NCBI RefSeq assembly: GCF_003323745.1
Contig: NZ_QOIL01000008.1
Location: 124,001-188,000, forward strand
Length of the DNA: 64,000 nt
Reading direction: 5' to 3'
Origin: Sphaerisporangium album
GTDB lineage: Bacteria; Actinomycetota; Actinomycetes; Streptosporangiales; Streptosporangiaceae
The notes beneath the pieces are model-generated. The model did no database searches. It was not told where the DNA came from and was given only the letters and a program-made list of their open reading frames with translations. Positions 9,821 to 18,392 of the stretch are shown in pieces. A program made the translations under genes and the position numbers. Positions within the stretch are counted from its first letter, which is position 1. Each line of letters starts with the position of its first letter.

Positions 9821-10494
9821 GTCCCGGGCTCCGTGCGGGGGGCGCGCTCGCGGACGCGCGTCCCGCCCTCCTCGTCCCGGTCGATCTCCGGGGGGGCGGC
9901 GTGCCCGGCGTGCCGCTCGAAGACGTCGCACAGCATGTGGATGACCGCGAGGTGCACCTCCTGCACCGTCGCCGGGTCGCCGGAGGGCACCGCGAGCGCC
10001 TCGTCGCACAGCCCCGCCAGCGGGTTCGGCGCCGGCCCGGTCAGCGCCCACGTGACCAGCCCGCCCGCGCGGCCGGCCTCCACCGCCGCCAGGACGTTCT
10101 TGCTGGCCCCGCTGGTGGACAGGCAGATCAGCACGTCGCCGGGACGCCCGTGCGCCCGCACCTGGCGCGCGTACAGCTCCTCGGGGCCGTAGTCGTTGAC
10201 GATCGCGGTCGAGGCGGAGGTGTCGGCGTGCAGGGGGATCGCCGCGTACGGGCGCCGGTCGGCGCGGAAGCGTCCCACCAGCTCGGCCGTCAGGTGCTGC
10301 GCCTCCGCCGCCGACCCGCCGTTGCCGCAGGCGAGCAGCCGCCCGCCCTGGACGAGCACCCCGGCGAGCGCCCGCCCCCACGCGCGGATCTTCGGTGTGT
10401 CGGCGTCGACGGCGGACAGCGCGGCGCTCAGTCGCGACAGATGCGGATGCATGGCTTCACCCTCCCGCTGCACGGCCTCACCCTCCCGCTCCAT
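9817..10494 (-). CDS. gmhA: sedoheptulose-7-phosphate isomerase, SIS domain (GmhA-like)
   Basis: A 225-residue SIS-domain protein that should convert sedoheptulose 7-phosphate to D-glycero-D-manno-heptose 7-phosphate, the first step of the heptose route. Seen: LLACGNGGSAAEAQHLTAEL with the family's His/Glu metal-site region, STSGASKNVLAA for phosphate binding, and EVHLAVIHMLCDVFE near the end. The C-terminal 30 residues are charged and probably disordered. The start region is a threefold repeat, each unit carrying its own GGGAGGGTGA and start codon (ATG 10494, GTG 10473, ATG 10452, all in frame); I list the longest form. Typical GmhA length (about 195) fits the shorter start (MHPHLSRL) better. 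It begins 3 bp after the glycosyltransferase stop. Confidence 0.88.
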   Translation of the reverse strand: MEREGEAVQREGEAMHPHLSRLSAALSAVDADTPKIRAWGRALAGVLVQGGRLLACGNGGSAAEAQHLTAELVGRFRADRRPYAAIPLHADTSASTAIVNDYGPEELYARQVRAHGRPGDVLICLSTSGASKNVLAAVEAGRAGGLVTWALTGPAPNPLAGLCDEALAVPSGDPATVQEVHLAVIHMLCDVFERHAGHAAPPEIDRDEEGGTRVRERAPRTEPGT

Positions 10495-10511
10495 GGCTCA
10501 CCCTCCCGCCG
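10450..10511 (-). repeat. three tandem ~21-bp repeats, each with a Shine-Dalgarno and start codon
   Basis: Units at 10450-10470, 10471-10491 and 10492-10511 (20 bp, one base shorter). On the minus strand each reads approximately CGGGAGGGTGAGGCCATG, that is, a ribosome-binding site plus a start codon (ATG, GTG, ATG). The shortened unit also contains the TGA stop of the upstream glycosyltransferase. The 21-bp period keeps all three starts in frame. Confidence 0.9.
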
Positions 10512-11697
10512 CGGCGAGCGGGCCGACCCGGTCGCCGATCAGGCTGCGGTACACCGACTCGGTCTGCGCGGCCACCTGCGGCCAGCCGTACCGGGAACGG
10601 GCGCGTCTGACCCCCGTGGCGCCCAGGGAGGCGCGCAGGTCGGGCCGGGCCAGCAGGTCGCGGAGCACCGCGGCGAGGATGCGCGGCCGGCGGGCGGGCA
10701 CGAGCATGCCGCACCCCGCCACCGTGTCCAGGTGCCCGCCGACGGCGGACGCGACGACGGGAACCCCGCAGGCCATGGCCTCGACGGGCACCATGCCGAA
10801 CGGCTCGTACCAGGGGACCGTGACGACGACCTGCGCCGACCGCATCAGCGCGGGCACGTCCGCCCGCGCCACCGCGCCGATCAGCCGGACCCGCCCTCCG
10901 ACGCCGTGCGAGGCGGCGAGCGCGCGCAGCCTCGGCGTGTCCTCGTCGCCGGGCTCCCCACCCGCGATGACGAGCCGGGCGTCCGGCACGTGGCACAGCG
11001 CCTCGATCACCGTTTCGACGCCCTTACGCGGGACGAGCCTGCCGATGCTGAGGATGCGGACGTGCCCGTCCCGGTCCTCGTGCCGCGTGATCGTCCCGTC
11101 GGGGCGGAAGAGGCCGAGGTCGACGCCGCAGGGCACCACCGAGACCCGCGCGACCGGCACGTCCATGGCCGCGAGCTCCTTGACCTCGTCGGAGCAGGTC
11201 GCGATGACCGCTGCCGCGCGCCGGCCGATGTCGCGCTCGATCGCGAGCCGCGCCGGCGGGCTCGTGTCGGCCGAGCCCTGCCAGCGCCGCTTGACCGACC
11301 CCAGCGCGTGGAAGGTCTGCACGACCGGCACGCCCAGGTCCGCCGCCGCCGCGAGCGCGGCCATGCCGCTCATCCAGAAGTGCGCGTGCACGACGTCGGG
11401 ACGCCGCCCGCGCCAGCGCCGTTCGAGATGGGCGGCGAATTCCGGCATGTGGGGGAGCAGATCGTCCTTGACCAGCGGCGCGGCCGGGCCCGCGGGCACG
11501 TGCTCGACGGTCACGCCCGGCGCCATCGTGATCGCGGCGGGCTCGTTCCCGGCGCGGCGCGTGTGGACGGTCACCTCGTGGCCCAGCGCGGCGAGCGCGG
11601 TGGCCAGGCCCGCGACGTGCACGTTCTGCCCGCCCGCGTCCACCCCGCCCACGGCGGCGAGCGGGTCGGCGTGCTCGGACACCATGGCGATCCTCAT
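10498..11697 (-). CDS. glycosyltransferase family 4
   Basis: A 399-residue retaining GT-B glycosyltransferase. The N-terminus MVSEHADPLAAVGGVDAGG followed by QNVHVAGLATAL is the glycine-rich acceptor-side loop typical of actinobacterial GT4 enzymes such as MshA or sucrose-phosphate-synthase relatives. The C-terminal domain holds ILSIGRLVPRKGVETVIEAL and the E-x7-E element EPFGMVPVEAMACGVPVVAS, which binds the nucleotide-sugar donor. The ATG at 11697 overlaps the stop of the upstream GT9 gene (ATGA), so the two are translationally coupled. Donor and acceptor are unknown; the neighbours suggest a role in building a heptose-containing glycan. Confidence 0.88.
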   Translation of the reverse strand: MRIAMVSEHADPLAAVGGVDAGGQNVHVAGLATALAALGHEVTVHTRRAGNEPAAITMAPGVTVEHVPAGPAAPLVKDDLLPHMPEFAAHLERRWRGRRPDVVHAHFWMSGMAALAAAADLGVPVVQTFHALGSVKRRWQGSADTSPPARLAIERDIGRRAAAVIATCSDEVKELAAMDVPVARVSVVPCGVDLGLFRPDGTITRHEDRDGHVRILSIGRLVPRKGVETVIEALCHVPDARLVIAGGEPGDEDTPRLRALAASHGVGGRVRLIGAVARADVPALMRSAQVVVTVPWYEPFGMVPVEAMACGVPVVASAVGGHLDTVAGCGMLVPARRPRILAAVLRDLLARPDLRASLGATGVRRARSRYGWPQVAAQTESVYRSLIGDRVGPLAAAGG

Positions 11698-12932
11698 CGG
11701 ACCCCCTCCTTCACGCCGGCCGGGCCCTGCGCGGCCCCGGCGGCCTCCGGGCCGGCGACCTCCACCAGGTCGAGGACGGTCCGGACGACCTCCTCCGCGG
11801 TCACCGACGCCAGACACGGATGACCGGGTACGGGGCACACGCGCGCCCGGCTGCCCCGGCAGGCCGCCCGCTGGTCGCCCAGCAGGACCACCGGCACGCG
11901 GTACGGCGCCCAGCGCGCCGCGGGGACGACGGGCGAGAACAGGCTGACCACGGGCGTGCCGACCGCCGCGGCCAGGTGCGCGGGGCCGGTGTTGCCCACC
12001 ACGACCACCGACGCGCCCGCGAGCACGGACGCCAGCTCGGGGAAGGTGGTGACGCCCCCGAGGTCGGTGCCGTAGGCCCCGGCGACCCGCGCGGTCAGCG
12101 CCTGCTCGTCCGGGTCGCCGGTCACGACCACGCGCACCCCGTCCAGCACCAGGCCCCGTACGGCCCGCGCGTACAGCTCGGCGGGCCACATCCGGGCAGG
12201 GGCCGACGCGCCCGGGTGCACCACCACGTACCCGGGCGGGCCGGTGAACCGGTCCACCGAGGGGAGGGGACGGCGCACCGCGAGCGCGCCGTCGTCGCCG
12301 CGCGGCAGGTCGAAACCGGCGGCGCGGGCGAGGTCGAGCATCCGCTCGGGCTCGGGGACGTCCACGGTCTCGTCCACGAGGTGGCGGACGTCGAGCAGCG
12401 AGCCGGGGTAGTCCTCGCTGATCGCGGCGATCCGGGGGACGCCCGCCAGCCGCAGCAGCAGGGCCGGCGGCAGCGCGGACTGGTGGAACGAGGTGAAGAT
12501 GACGGCCTGGTCCGGCTCGGCCTTGTCGATGAGTTCGAGCAATTCGTCCACATGCGGGCGGGTGAGCGGGGGCGGGTCGTGGTCGATCCACGGGGCTCGC
12601 CACTCCAGCACGCGGTCCACGCCGGGCAGGAGCCGGGCCGCCGCGCCGCCGTTCGGACCCGTGAGCATCACGACCTGCCGCGCGCCCGCCGCCAGGGCCC
12701 TGACCGCGGGCCCGGCGAGCAGCACGTCCCCGGCGTTGTCCAGCCGCACGGCGAGAACCGTCCCGGCGTCGCGGCGCCCGCCGTTCTCCCGCTCCCGGCG
12801 GTTTCCGTGCGCCCGCCGGTTGCCGCGCTCCCGGCCGTTGCCGTGGTCCTGGCGGTTCGCGGGCTCCCGGCCGTTCCCGCGCTCCCGGCGGTTTCCCTGC
12901 TCGCGGTCGTTGCCGCGCGCGAGGCCGTTCAC
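11694..12932 (-). CDS. glycosyltransferase family 9 with a repetitive Asn/Arg/Gly/Glu N-terminus
   Basis: A 412-residue GT9 heptosyltransferase-like protein. Family blocks seen: VRLDNAGDVLLAGPAVRAL (about 61-79), [21 protein letters not shown], and VVGNTGPAHLAAAVGTPVVSLF. A run RAACRGSRARVCPVPGHPC near the end supplies several Cys residues. Residues 1-54 are a low-complexity tail built from about 6-residue repeats such as GNRRERGNGRE, encoded by an 18-bp-period DNA repeat (about 12770-12930). The GTG start at 12932 overlaps the GT2 stop (GTGA), which supports it, although the conserved fold begins about 55 codons later. It is a paralogue of the GT9 gene at 6293-7441. Confidence 0.82.
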   Translation of the reverse strand: MNGLARGNDREQGNRRERGNGREPANRQDHGNGRERGNRRAHGNRRERENGGRRDAGTVLAVRLDNAGDVLLAGPAVRALAAGARQVVMLTGPNGGAAARLLPGVDRVLEWRAPWIDHDPPPLTRPHVDELLELIDKAEPDQAVIFTSFHQSALPPALLLRLAGVPRIAAISEDYPGSLLDVRHLVDETVDVPEPERMLDLARAAGFDLPRGDDGALAVRRPLPSVDRFTGPPGYVVVHPGASAPARMWPAELYARAVRGLVLDGVRVVVTGDPDEQALTARVAGAYGTDLGGVTTFPELASVLAGASVVVVGNTGPAHLAAAVGTPVVSLFSPVVPAARWAPYRVPVVLLGDQRAACRGSRARVCPVPGHPCLASVTAEEVVRTVLDLVEVAGPEAAGAAQGPAGVKEGVR

Positions 12933-13945
12933 CGGCGGGCTCGCAGTTCACCACGAAGCCGGTGGACGCACGCCACCGGCGGGATGACCACGCTCGTGAC
13001 CGCCATGCGCAGGACCTCGGCCGGCGTCCGCGGCCCGGGAGCGACCCGCGCCCACACGAAGTCCGTCGTGAGCACCAGCCACCCCAACCCGGCCGCTGCG
13101 GCGGGCGCTCTCCCCGCCACCCCGCTCGCCGCGCCATGCGCGCCGCGCACCCGCGAGCCCGCCGTTCCCGCGCGGCCCGGTCTCGTGTGCTCTCTCCCTC
13201 GACCGCTCCCCACCACGAACAACGCGCACGCCGCCAGCCCGAGCGCGCTCGTCAGCGCGTGCAGGGCCAGGCGGCCGGGGGCGCCGCCGATGGCCGTGCG
13301 CCAGCCCGGGCCGTGCAGGCGCCGCATCAGCGCGTCGTCGGCGTTGCCGCGCTGCGCTCGTACGCTGGTCCAGAAGCCGTCGTCGCGCACGGGATGCTCG
13401 GTCGTCCGCTTGCCCTTGACCAGCCCGTATCCCGCCTTGAGCAGGCGCAGCGCCAGGTCGGCGTCCTCGCGGTAGGCGCGCGGGAAACGCTCGTCGAACC
13501 CGCCGACGGCCTCCAGCGCGTCCCGCCGGTACGCCATGTCGGCCGTCGCCCACCCCGCGTCCATCAGCGCCGCCGTGTTCCGCTCGGCGTCGGTGGGCCT
13601 CCGCTCGGCGGGCAGCGGGACCGTCAGCCGTCCCTGAGAGCCCGCCACGTCCTCGGCCAGCCCGCACAGGTCGGCGAGCAGGGCGTCCGTCCACCCCGGC
13701 GGGGGCAGTACGTCGTCGTCCAGGAACGCGACCCACTGCGTCGAGGCCGCCCGCCACCCCGCGTTCCTGGCCGCCGCAGGGCCGCGCCCGCCCGTGCGCA
13801 GCACGCGTACGTGCGGGGGGACCGCGAGCGAGGGACAGAACCTCGGCCGGTCGTCCACCACGATGGTGTCCACGTCAGGCCCGAGCGCGGCCAGCAGCCG
13901 GCGCAGGCTCCGCCGCCCGATGGTCGGAATCACCACGGTGATCAT
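12929..13945 (-). CDS. glycosyltransferase family 2, C-terminal membrane anchor
   Basis: A 338-residue GT-A enzyme. Seen: VVIPTIGRRSLRRLLAALG at the N-terminus, VVDDRP, then RNAGWRAASTQWVAFLDDDVLPPPGW containing the metal-binding DDD, and GGFDERFPRAYREDADLALRL, the ED motif that supplies the catalytic base. The last roughly 120 residues have hydrophobic stretches (LALHALTSALGLAACALFVV and LGWLVLTTDFVW), so the protein probably sits at the membrane. The ATG at 13945 overlaps the carbamoyltransferase stop (ATGA). It probably extends the glycan from a nucleotide-sugar donor at the cytoplasmic face; donor unknown. Confidence 0.87.
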   Translation of the reverse strand: MITVVIPTIGRRSLRRLLAALGPDVDTIVVDDRPRFCPSLAVPPHVRVLRTGGRGPAAARNAGWRAASTQWVAFLDDDVLPPPGWTDALLADLCGLAEDVAGSQGRLTVPLPAERRPTDAERNTAALMDAGWATADMAYRRDALEAVGGFDERFPRAYREDADLALRLLKAGYGLVKGKRTTEHPVRDDGFWTSVRAQRGNADDALMRRLHGPGWRTAIGGAPGRLALHALTSALGLAACALFVVGSGRGREHTRPGRAGTAGSRVRGAHGAASGVAGRAPAAAAGLGWLVLTTDFVWARVAPGPRTPAEVLRMAVTSVVIPPVACVHRLRGELRARR

Positions 13946-15606
13946 GACGCGTGCACCTCCTGCCGCCGCACGACGTAGGGCCCGATCACGAGCACGTCCA
14001 CCGGCGCGGAGCCGAAGCATTCGAGGGCGTCGCGCGGGTCGTCCACCATGGGACGGCCCGCCGTGTTCAGGCTCGTGTTGATCACCACAGGCAGCCCGGT
14101 GCGGGCCTCGAAGCACTCCAGCACCCGGGCGAGCAGCGGCTCGGCCACCGCGTCCACGGTCTGGGCGCGCGACGTCCCGTCCACGTGCACCACCGCCGGG
14201 ATCCGGTCGCGCCACTCGGGCCGCACATCGTGCACGAACGTCATGTACGGGCTCGGCAGCGGCCCGCGTGCGAAGATCTCGGGCGCCCGGGCGGCGAGCA
14301 CCATCGGCGCGATGGGCCGGAACTGCTCGCGGCCCTTCACCGCGTTGAGCCGCTCGGTGTTCGCGGCGTGCCCCGGGTGCGCGAGCAGCGAGCGCCGCCC
14401 GAGCGCCCGCGGCCCGAACTCCGAACGGCCCTGGAACCAGGCGACGATCCGGTCGGCGGCCAGCTCGGCGGCGACCGCGTCCGCCAGGTCCGCGGGCCTC
14501 TTGTACGGGACGCGCGCCGCGACCAGCCACGCTGCCAGTTCCTCGTCCGTCCACCCCCGGCCGAGCGCGGCGCCCGCCATCGGCGCCACCGGCTCGCCGT
14601 ACGCCTGCGCGAGGTGCAGCGCGCCGCCGAGCGCCGTCCCCGCGTCGCCCGCCGCCGGCTGCACCCAGATGCCGGCGAACGGCCCCTCGTCCAGCAGCCG
14701 GGTGTTGGCGACGCAGTTCAGCGCCACCCCGCCGGCCATCGTCAGGCACCGTTCCTTCGTGCGCTCGTGCAGCCACCCGGCGAGTTCCAGCAGCACCTCC
14801 TCCAGCCGCGCCTGGACGCTGGCCGCCAGGTCGGCGTGGTCGCCCGTCCAGGGCTCGCCGCGGCGCAGGGGCTTGGCGTACCCGCTCCAGTCGATCGGCT
14901 CCACGCGGAAGCCGCCGTCCCCGGTCGTGTGGACCAGCTCGCGCAGCGCGCCGAGGTGGCGCGGCTCGCCGTACGCCGCCAGGGCCATCACCTTGTACTC
15001 GTCGCTGGAGCGCAGGAAGCCCAGGTGCGCCGTGACCTCCTCGTACATCAGTCCCAGCGAGTGGGGGAGCTCCTGCGTGGCGAGGACGGTCAGCTCGCCG
15101 TCGCGGTAGTGCCCGGCCAGGTGGGATACCGCCTCGCCCCGGCCGTCGCAGACCAGCACGGCCGAGTCGCGGTACGGCGCGGCCAGGCCCGCGGACGCGG
15201 CGTGCGCGATGTGGTGCGGGACGTACTTGACCTGCGCGGTGTCCAGGCCGGGCAGCGCGGTCGCTAGGAAGGCGGGGGCGCGGCGCGCGTACGTGGTGCG
15301 CAGCTCCTCCCAGTGCGCGGCCATTCCGCGGTCGCCGGCCGCCTTCGTCCCCGTGTCGTCTGCTTTGACCAGCTCGGGATCGTAGGAGTAGGCGACGCCG
15401 TCCAAATCCTCGGGACGCAGCCCGGCCTGCTCCAGGCACCAGGCCGCGGCCTGCTCGGGCAGTTCCCACGCCGAGAAGGGCACCGGGCGCTTGCCGTGTT
15501 TACGGCGGCTGAACCGCTCTTCCTCCGCGGCCGCCACGACCTCCCCGTCCACCACGAGGGCCGCCGCAGGGTCGTGGAATATTGCGTTGATCCCCAGAAA
15601 CCGCAT
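13942..15606 (-). CDS. O-carbamoyltransferase, NodU/CmcH family
   Basis: A 554-residue enzyme of the NodU/CmcH/TobZ family, which transfers a carbamoyl group from carbamoyl phosphate via carbamoyl-AMP to a hydroxyl of a sugar or antibiotic. Seen: an N-terminal ASKHA-like domain with HDPAAALVVDGEVVAAAEEERFSR cut by KHGKRP, the metal-site region PHHIAHAASA, MAGGVALNCVANTRLL, and the C-terminal domain FGPRALGRRSLLAHP and FRPIAPMVL. The length fits the family. The start at 15606 is well supported by GGAGGT seven bases upstream. It is the first gene of the leftward glycan operon, facing the gmhB-like gene across a 368-bp divergent region. Carbamoylation of a heptose is a reasonable guess but not shown. 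Confidence 0.92.
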   Translation of the reverse strand: MRFLGINAIFHDPAAALVVDGEVVAAAEEERFSRRKHGKRPVPFSAWELPEQAAAWCLEQAGLRPEDLDGVAYSYDPELVKADDTGTKAAGDRGMAAHWEELRTTYARRAPAFLATALPGLDTAQVKYVPHHIAHAASAGLAAPYRDSAVLVCDGRGEAVSHLAGHYRDGELTVLATQELPHSLGLMYEEVTAHLGFLRSSDEYKVMALAAYGEPRHLGALRELVHTTGDGGFRVEPIDWSGYAKPLRRGEPWTGDHADLAASVQARLEEVLLELAGWLHERTKERCLTMAGGVALNCVANTRLLDEGPFAGIWVQPAAGDAGTALGGALHLAQAYGEPVAPMAGAALGRGWTDEELAAWLVAARVPYKRPADLADAVAAELAADRIVAWFQGRSEFGPRALGRRSLLAHPGHAANTERLNAVKGREQFRPIAPMVLAARAPEIFARGPLPSPYMTFVHDVRPEWRDRIPAVVHVDGTSRAQTVDAVAEPLLARVLECFEARTGLPVVINTSLNTAGRPMVDDPRDALECFGSAPVDVLVIGPYVVRRQEVHAS

Positions 15607-15974
15607 CGGCTTACCTCCGTAGGGCCGCGGGAGTCTGGTTACCGAGCGAAGCGGCTCTCAAACGGGGCTTTGCGCATAAGTCGAGGTAGTAAGGAGGGAA
15701 GCTTGAGCTTTGTCACGCTTAGTAGCGGCTGGCGGGGGTTTGTCGGCCGACGCACCGGGTAGCCCCAACGCTATGGGGACCACGCCCGCAACGCCGCGAG
15801 GGCGCCCCGCATCGGCACCCAGGATGACGACACCATCACCCGCGCGCGACTTGATCTGCCCGAAAACGCGACTAACAGTGCATACGCACTCGATCCAGAC
15901 GATTCCCGCCCGGAGGGTGCTGTAGGTGTACGGGCCACAGGGGGCCCACAGACGATTTGGTTGGAGGTGTCACC
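15607..15974. promoter_or_regulatory. divergent intergenic region of the glycan locus
   Basis: This 368-bp region separates the carbamoyltransferase operon from the gmhB-like gene and must hold promoters for both. It contains a possible rightward promoter (TTGATC 15851-15856, 16-bp spacer, TAACAG 15873-15878) overlapping the imperfect palindrome GTGCATACGCAC just downstream. These assignments are weak; no known operator consensus is recognised. Confidence 0.35.
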
Positions 15975-16706
15975 TTGACCTGCGTCGAGCACATGACCGC
16001 CGCCGTCCTGTTCGACCGCGACGGGACGCTCGTCATCGATGTCCCCTACAACGCCGACCCGGGCCGTGTCACGCCCATGCCGGGAGTCCGCGCGGCCCTC
16101 GACCGGCTGCGCGCGGCGTCCATTCCCATCGGCGTGGTCAGCAACCAGGCGGGCGTCGCCAGAGGGCTCATCACCCCGGCAGCCCTGGACGCCGTGAACG
16201 CCCGCGTGGAGGAACTACTCGGACCGTTCGACATCTGGGCCGTGTGCCCGCACGACGACGAGGACGGATGCGGATGCCGCAAACCCGCGCCCGGTCTCAT
16301 CCTGCGCGCGGCGGGCGTCCTCGGCGTCACCCCGCGCGACTGCGTCGTCATCGGCGACATCGGCAGCGACATGGAGGCCGCCCGCGCCGCCGGAGCCCGC
16401 GGCATCCTCGTCCCCACCCCGCAGACCCTGCCCGCCGAGACCGCCGCCGCCCGCGAGACCGCCCCCGACCTCGGCACCGCCGTGGACATGGCCCTGGCCG
16501 GCCACTGCGTCGAACCGCCCCCGATCCGCCGCCGGTTCCTCACCCCCGGCGCCCACTCCTTCCGCCCCGCGCGCGACGACACTCCCGCCCTCCGCGTTCG
16601 CGGCCCGCGCGCGGCGCCGCACGAGGTCATCCCGGCCCGCCGGCGGTACGCGCGACGTCCCCCCGCCTCCGAGGACCGCCCTCGCGAGGCGGGGGACCCC
16701 ACGTGA
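15975..16706 (+). CDS. gmhB: D-glycero-D-manno-heptose 1,7-bisphosphate 7-phosphatase (GmhB-like, HAD)
   Basis: A 243-residue HAD-superfamily phosphatase that should remove the 7-phosphate between the two HldE steps. Seen: LFDRDGTLV with the nucleophile and acid aspartates, VVSNQAGVARG (motif II), and the family's zinc-knuckle ligands in CPHDDEDGCGCRKPAPG, followed by IGDIGSDMEAARAAG (motif IV). I chose TTG 15975 because GGAGGT ends six bases before it; ATG 15993 is the alternative and loses only six residues. The C-terminal 60 residues are Pro/Arg-rich and not part of the fold. The stop overlaps the start of the next glycosyltransferase (GTGA). Confidence 0.86.
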   Translation: MTCVEHMTAAVLFDRDGTLVIDVPYNADPGRVTPMPGVRAALDRLRAASIPIGVVSNQAGVARGLITPAALDAVNARVEELLGPFDIWAVCPHDDEDGCGCRKPAPGLILRAAGVLGVTPRDCVVIGDIGSDMEAARAAGARGILVPTPQTLPAETAAARETAPDLGTAVDMALAGHCVEPPPIRRRFLTPGAHSFRPARDDTPALRVRGPRAAPHEVIPARRRYARRPPASEDRPREAGDPT

Positions 16707-17680
16707 GGGTCCTCCTCTGGCACGTGCACGGGTCCTGGGCGACGGCGTTCGTCCAGGGCCCCCACGAGTACGTCGTCCCGCTCACCCCGGACCGCGGCCC
16801 CGACGGCCGCGGCCGGGCCCGGACGTACCCGTGGCCCGCGAGCGCGCGCGAGGTGCCGTGGGACCGGCTCGCCGGCGAGCACATCGACGTGATCGTCCTG
16901 CAACGCCCCCACGAGATCGAGCTCGCCCACCGCTGGACGGGCCGCCGCCCCGGCCTCGACGTCCCCGCCGTGTACGTCGAGCACAACACGCCCGTCGGCG
17001 ACGTCCCGCACACCCGCCACCCGCTCGCGGACCGCGACGACATCCCGCTGGTCCACGTCACCCACTTCAACGCGCTGTTCTGGGACGCGGGCCGGGCGCC
17101 CACCCGCGTCATCGAACACGGCATCGTCGACCCCGGCCACCGCTACACGGGCGAACTTCCCCGAGCCGGGGTGGTGGTCAACGAACCGATCCGACGTCGC
17201 CGCGTCGCCGGCACCGACCTCCTCCCGGCCTTCGCCGCCACCGTCCCCCTCGACGTCTTCGGCATGAAGGTCACCGACCTCCTCGCCCACCTCCCCGACC
17301 TCGCCACCGCCCCGGCGTCGCGACTGGCCGTCTTCGAGGACCTGCCCCAGGCCGCGATGCACGCCGAACTGGCCCGCCGCCGCGTGTACCTGCACCCGTA
17401 CCGCTGGACCTCGCTCGGCCTGTCCCTGATCGAGGCCATGCTCCTCGGCCTGCCGGTGGTGGCCCTGGCAACCACCGAGGCCGTCGAGGCCGTCCCCCCG
17501 GACGCGGGCGTCATCTCCACGAACCCCGCCACCCTCGCCACCGCCCTGGAACACTTCATCGCCGACCCGGCCCACGCCCGCAGGACCGGCGAAGCCGCCC
17601 GCACAGCCGCCCTCACCAGATACGCCCTGAAACGCTTCCTGACCGCCTGGGACGACCTACTCGCGGATATGACTTCGTGA
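16703..17680 (+). CDS. GT-B glycosyltransferase (family 4-like)
   Basis: A 325-residue protein with the two-domain GT-B layout. It begins VRVLLWHVHGSWATAFVQG, then YVEHNTPVGDVPHTRHPLADR and HVTHFNALFW in the N-terminal domain. The C-terminal domain has VYLHPYRWTSLGLSLIEAM, in which the E-x7-E donor site is recognisable but only partly conserved, followed by LGLPVVALATTEAVEAVP. Related proteins are annotated as glycosyltransferases in actinomycete surface-glycan and glycopeptide loci. The GTG start overlaps the gmhB stop. A 112-bp gap without recognisable genes separates it from the convergent RloB gene. Confidence 0.8.
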   Translation: MRVLLWHVHGSWATAFVQGPHEYVVPLTPDRGPDGRGRARTYPWPASAREVPWDRLAGEHIDVIVLQRPHEIELAHRWTGRRPGLDVPAVYVEHNTPVGDVPHTRHPLADRDDIPLVHVTHFNALFWDAGRAPTRVIEHGIVDPGHRYTGELPRAGVVVNEPIRRRRVAGTDLLPAFAATVPLDVFGMKVTDLLAHLPDLATAPASRLAVFEDLPQAAMHAELARRRVYLHPYRWTSLGLSLIEAMLLGLPVVALATTEAVEAVPPDAGVISTNPATLATALEHFIADPAHARRTGEAARTAALTRYALKRFLTAWDDLLADMTS

Positions 17681-17792
17681 ACCTGCTCAGCCCTTGAAGG
17701 TTTCGGCCTGCGAGCTGTGCCCAGTGATCCGGGTCGCGAGTGTGACAGCCTGCGAGGAAGTGGTGGCTGTGGGTGAGGGGATGTCCCTGCCT

Positions 17793-18392
17793 CTACCGGG
17801 TCAGCATCCGGGTCAATCGGCCTACCGAACTGGACGGGTTGGCGGGGAGCTGGAAGTCATCGCTCGGGCCACACGCCTCGGCGCGCGTCATCGCTGATGT
17901 GTATTCCGCATACGGAAAATCAGCCGGAAGGTTCTTGCCGTGGACGCCGAAATCCCGCAGTTTCCTTTTCAGGGTGACCTGGTTGACATGCGACCGGTGG
18001 TCCGTGAAGTGCCAGAGCAGCCACACCTCGAAGCAGGGGTTGCTGACGGCGACGTTGATGGACGCGCGTCTGGCAGCTGAAAGCGCAGTTTGAAGCGTCT
18101 CGTGGTCGTCCACGTCGACCACGCACCATACCTGTTCGTACTCGTCGCCCGCGGGAGCCTCCGACGAGATGACCAGGGCCTTCTTCACGACCCTTACTGG
18201 ATCGCGGCCGATCCCTTCGACGTGCAGCCTGTACACCTCGACGCCGGTCGCTCTCAGCTCGTGGAGCAATCCCTTGAAATATTGAGGTTCCGTGTTGAGG
18301 CCCTCGGTGACGATGAGGATTCGTGGTTTCTCCTGCTTCGTGTGCCGGCGTCGCCCTAGATCGCTCGATCCACGTGAACGGCGCCCGCTCAC
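17793..18392 (-). CDS. RloB-family protein (TOPRIM-like), putative defence effector
   Basis: A 199-residue protein matching the RloB family. Seen: ILIVTEGLNTEPQYFKGL (about 25-42), with the acidic TOPRIM-like EGxxTEPxYF; WCVVDVDDHE, the paired-aspartate motif; and NPCFEVWLLWHF, the family signature. RloB-type proteins are found with AAA ATPases in abortive-infection systems such as AbiL, where the TOPRIM-like partner is the likely nuclease. The GTG start at 18392 overlaps the ATPase stop (GTGA), so the two are co-translated. The C-terminus after residue 165 is less conserved. No phage test or homology search supports activity here. Confidence 0.82.
   Translation of the reverse strand: MSGRRSRGSSDLGRRRHTKQEKPRILIVTEGLNTEPQYFKGLLHELRATGVEVYRLHVEGIGRDPVRVVKKALVISSEAPAGDEYEQVWCVVDVDDHETLQTALSAARRASINVAVSNPCFEVWLLWHFTDHRSHVNQVTLKRKLRDFGVHGKNLPADFPYAEYTSAMTRAEACGPSDDFQLPANPSSSVGRLTRMLTR

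Noticed and set aside
12929-15469. Long minus-strand frame running through the carbamoyltransferase gene into the GT2 gene
   Set aside because: Only the part after 13945 has glycosyltransferase motifs; upstream it is a shadow of the carbamoyltransferase frame.
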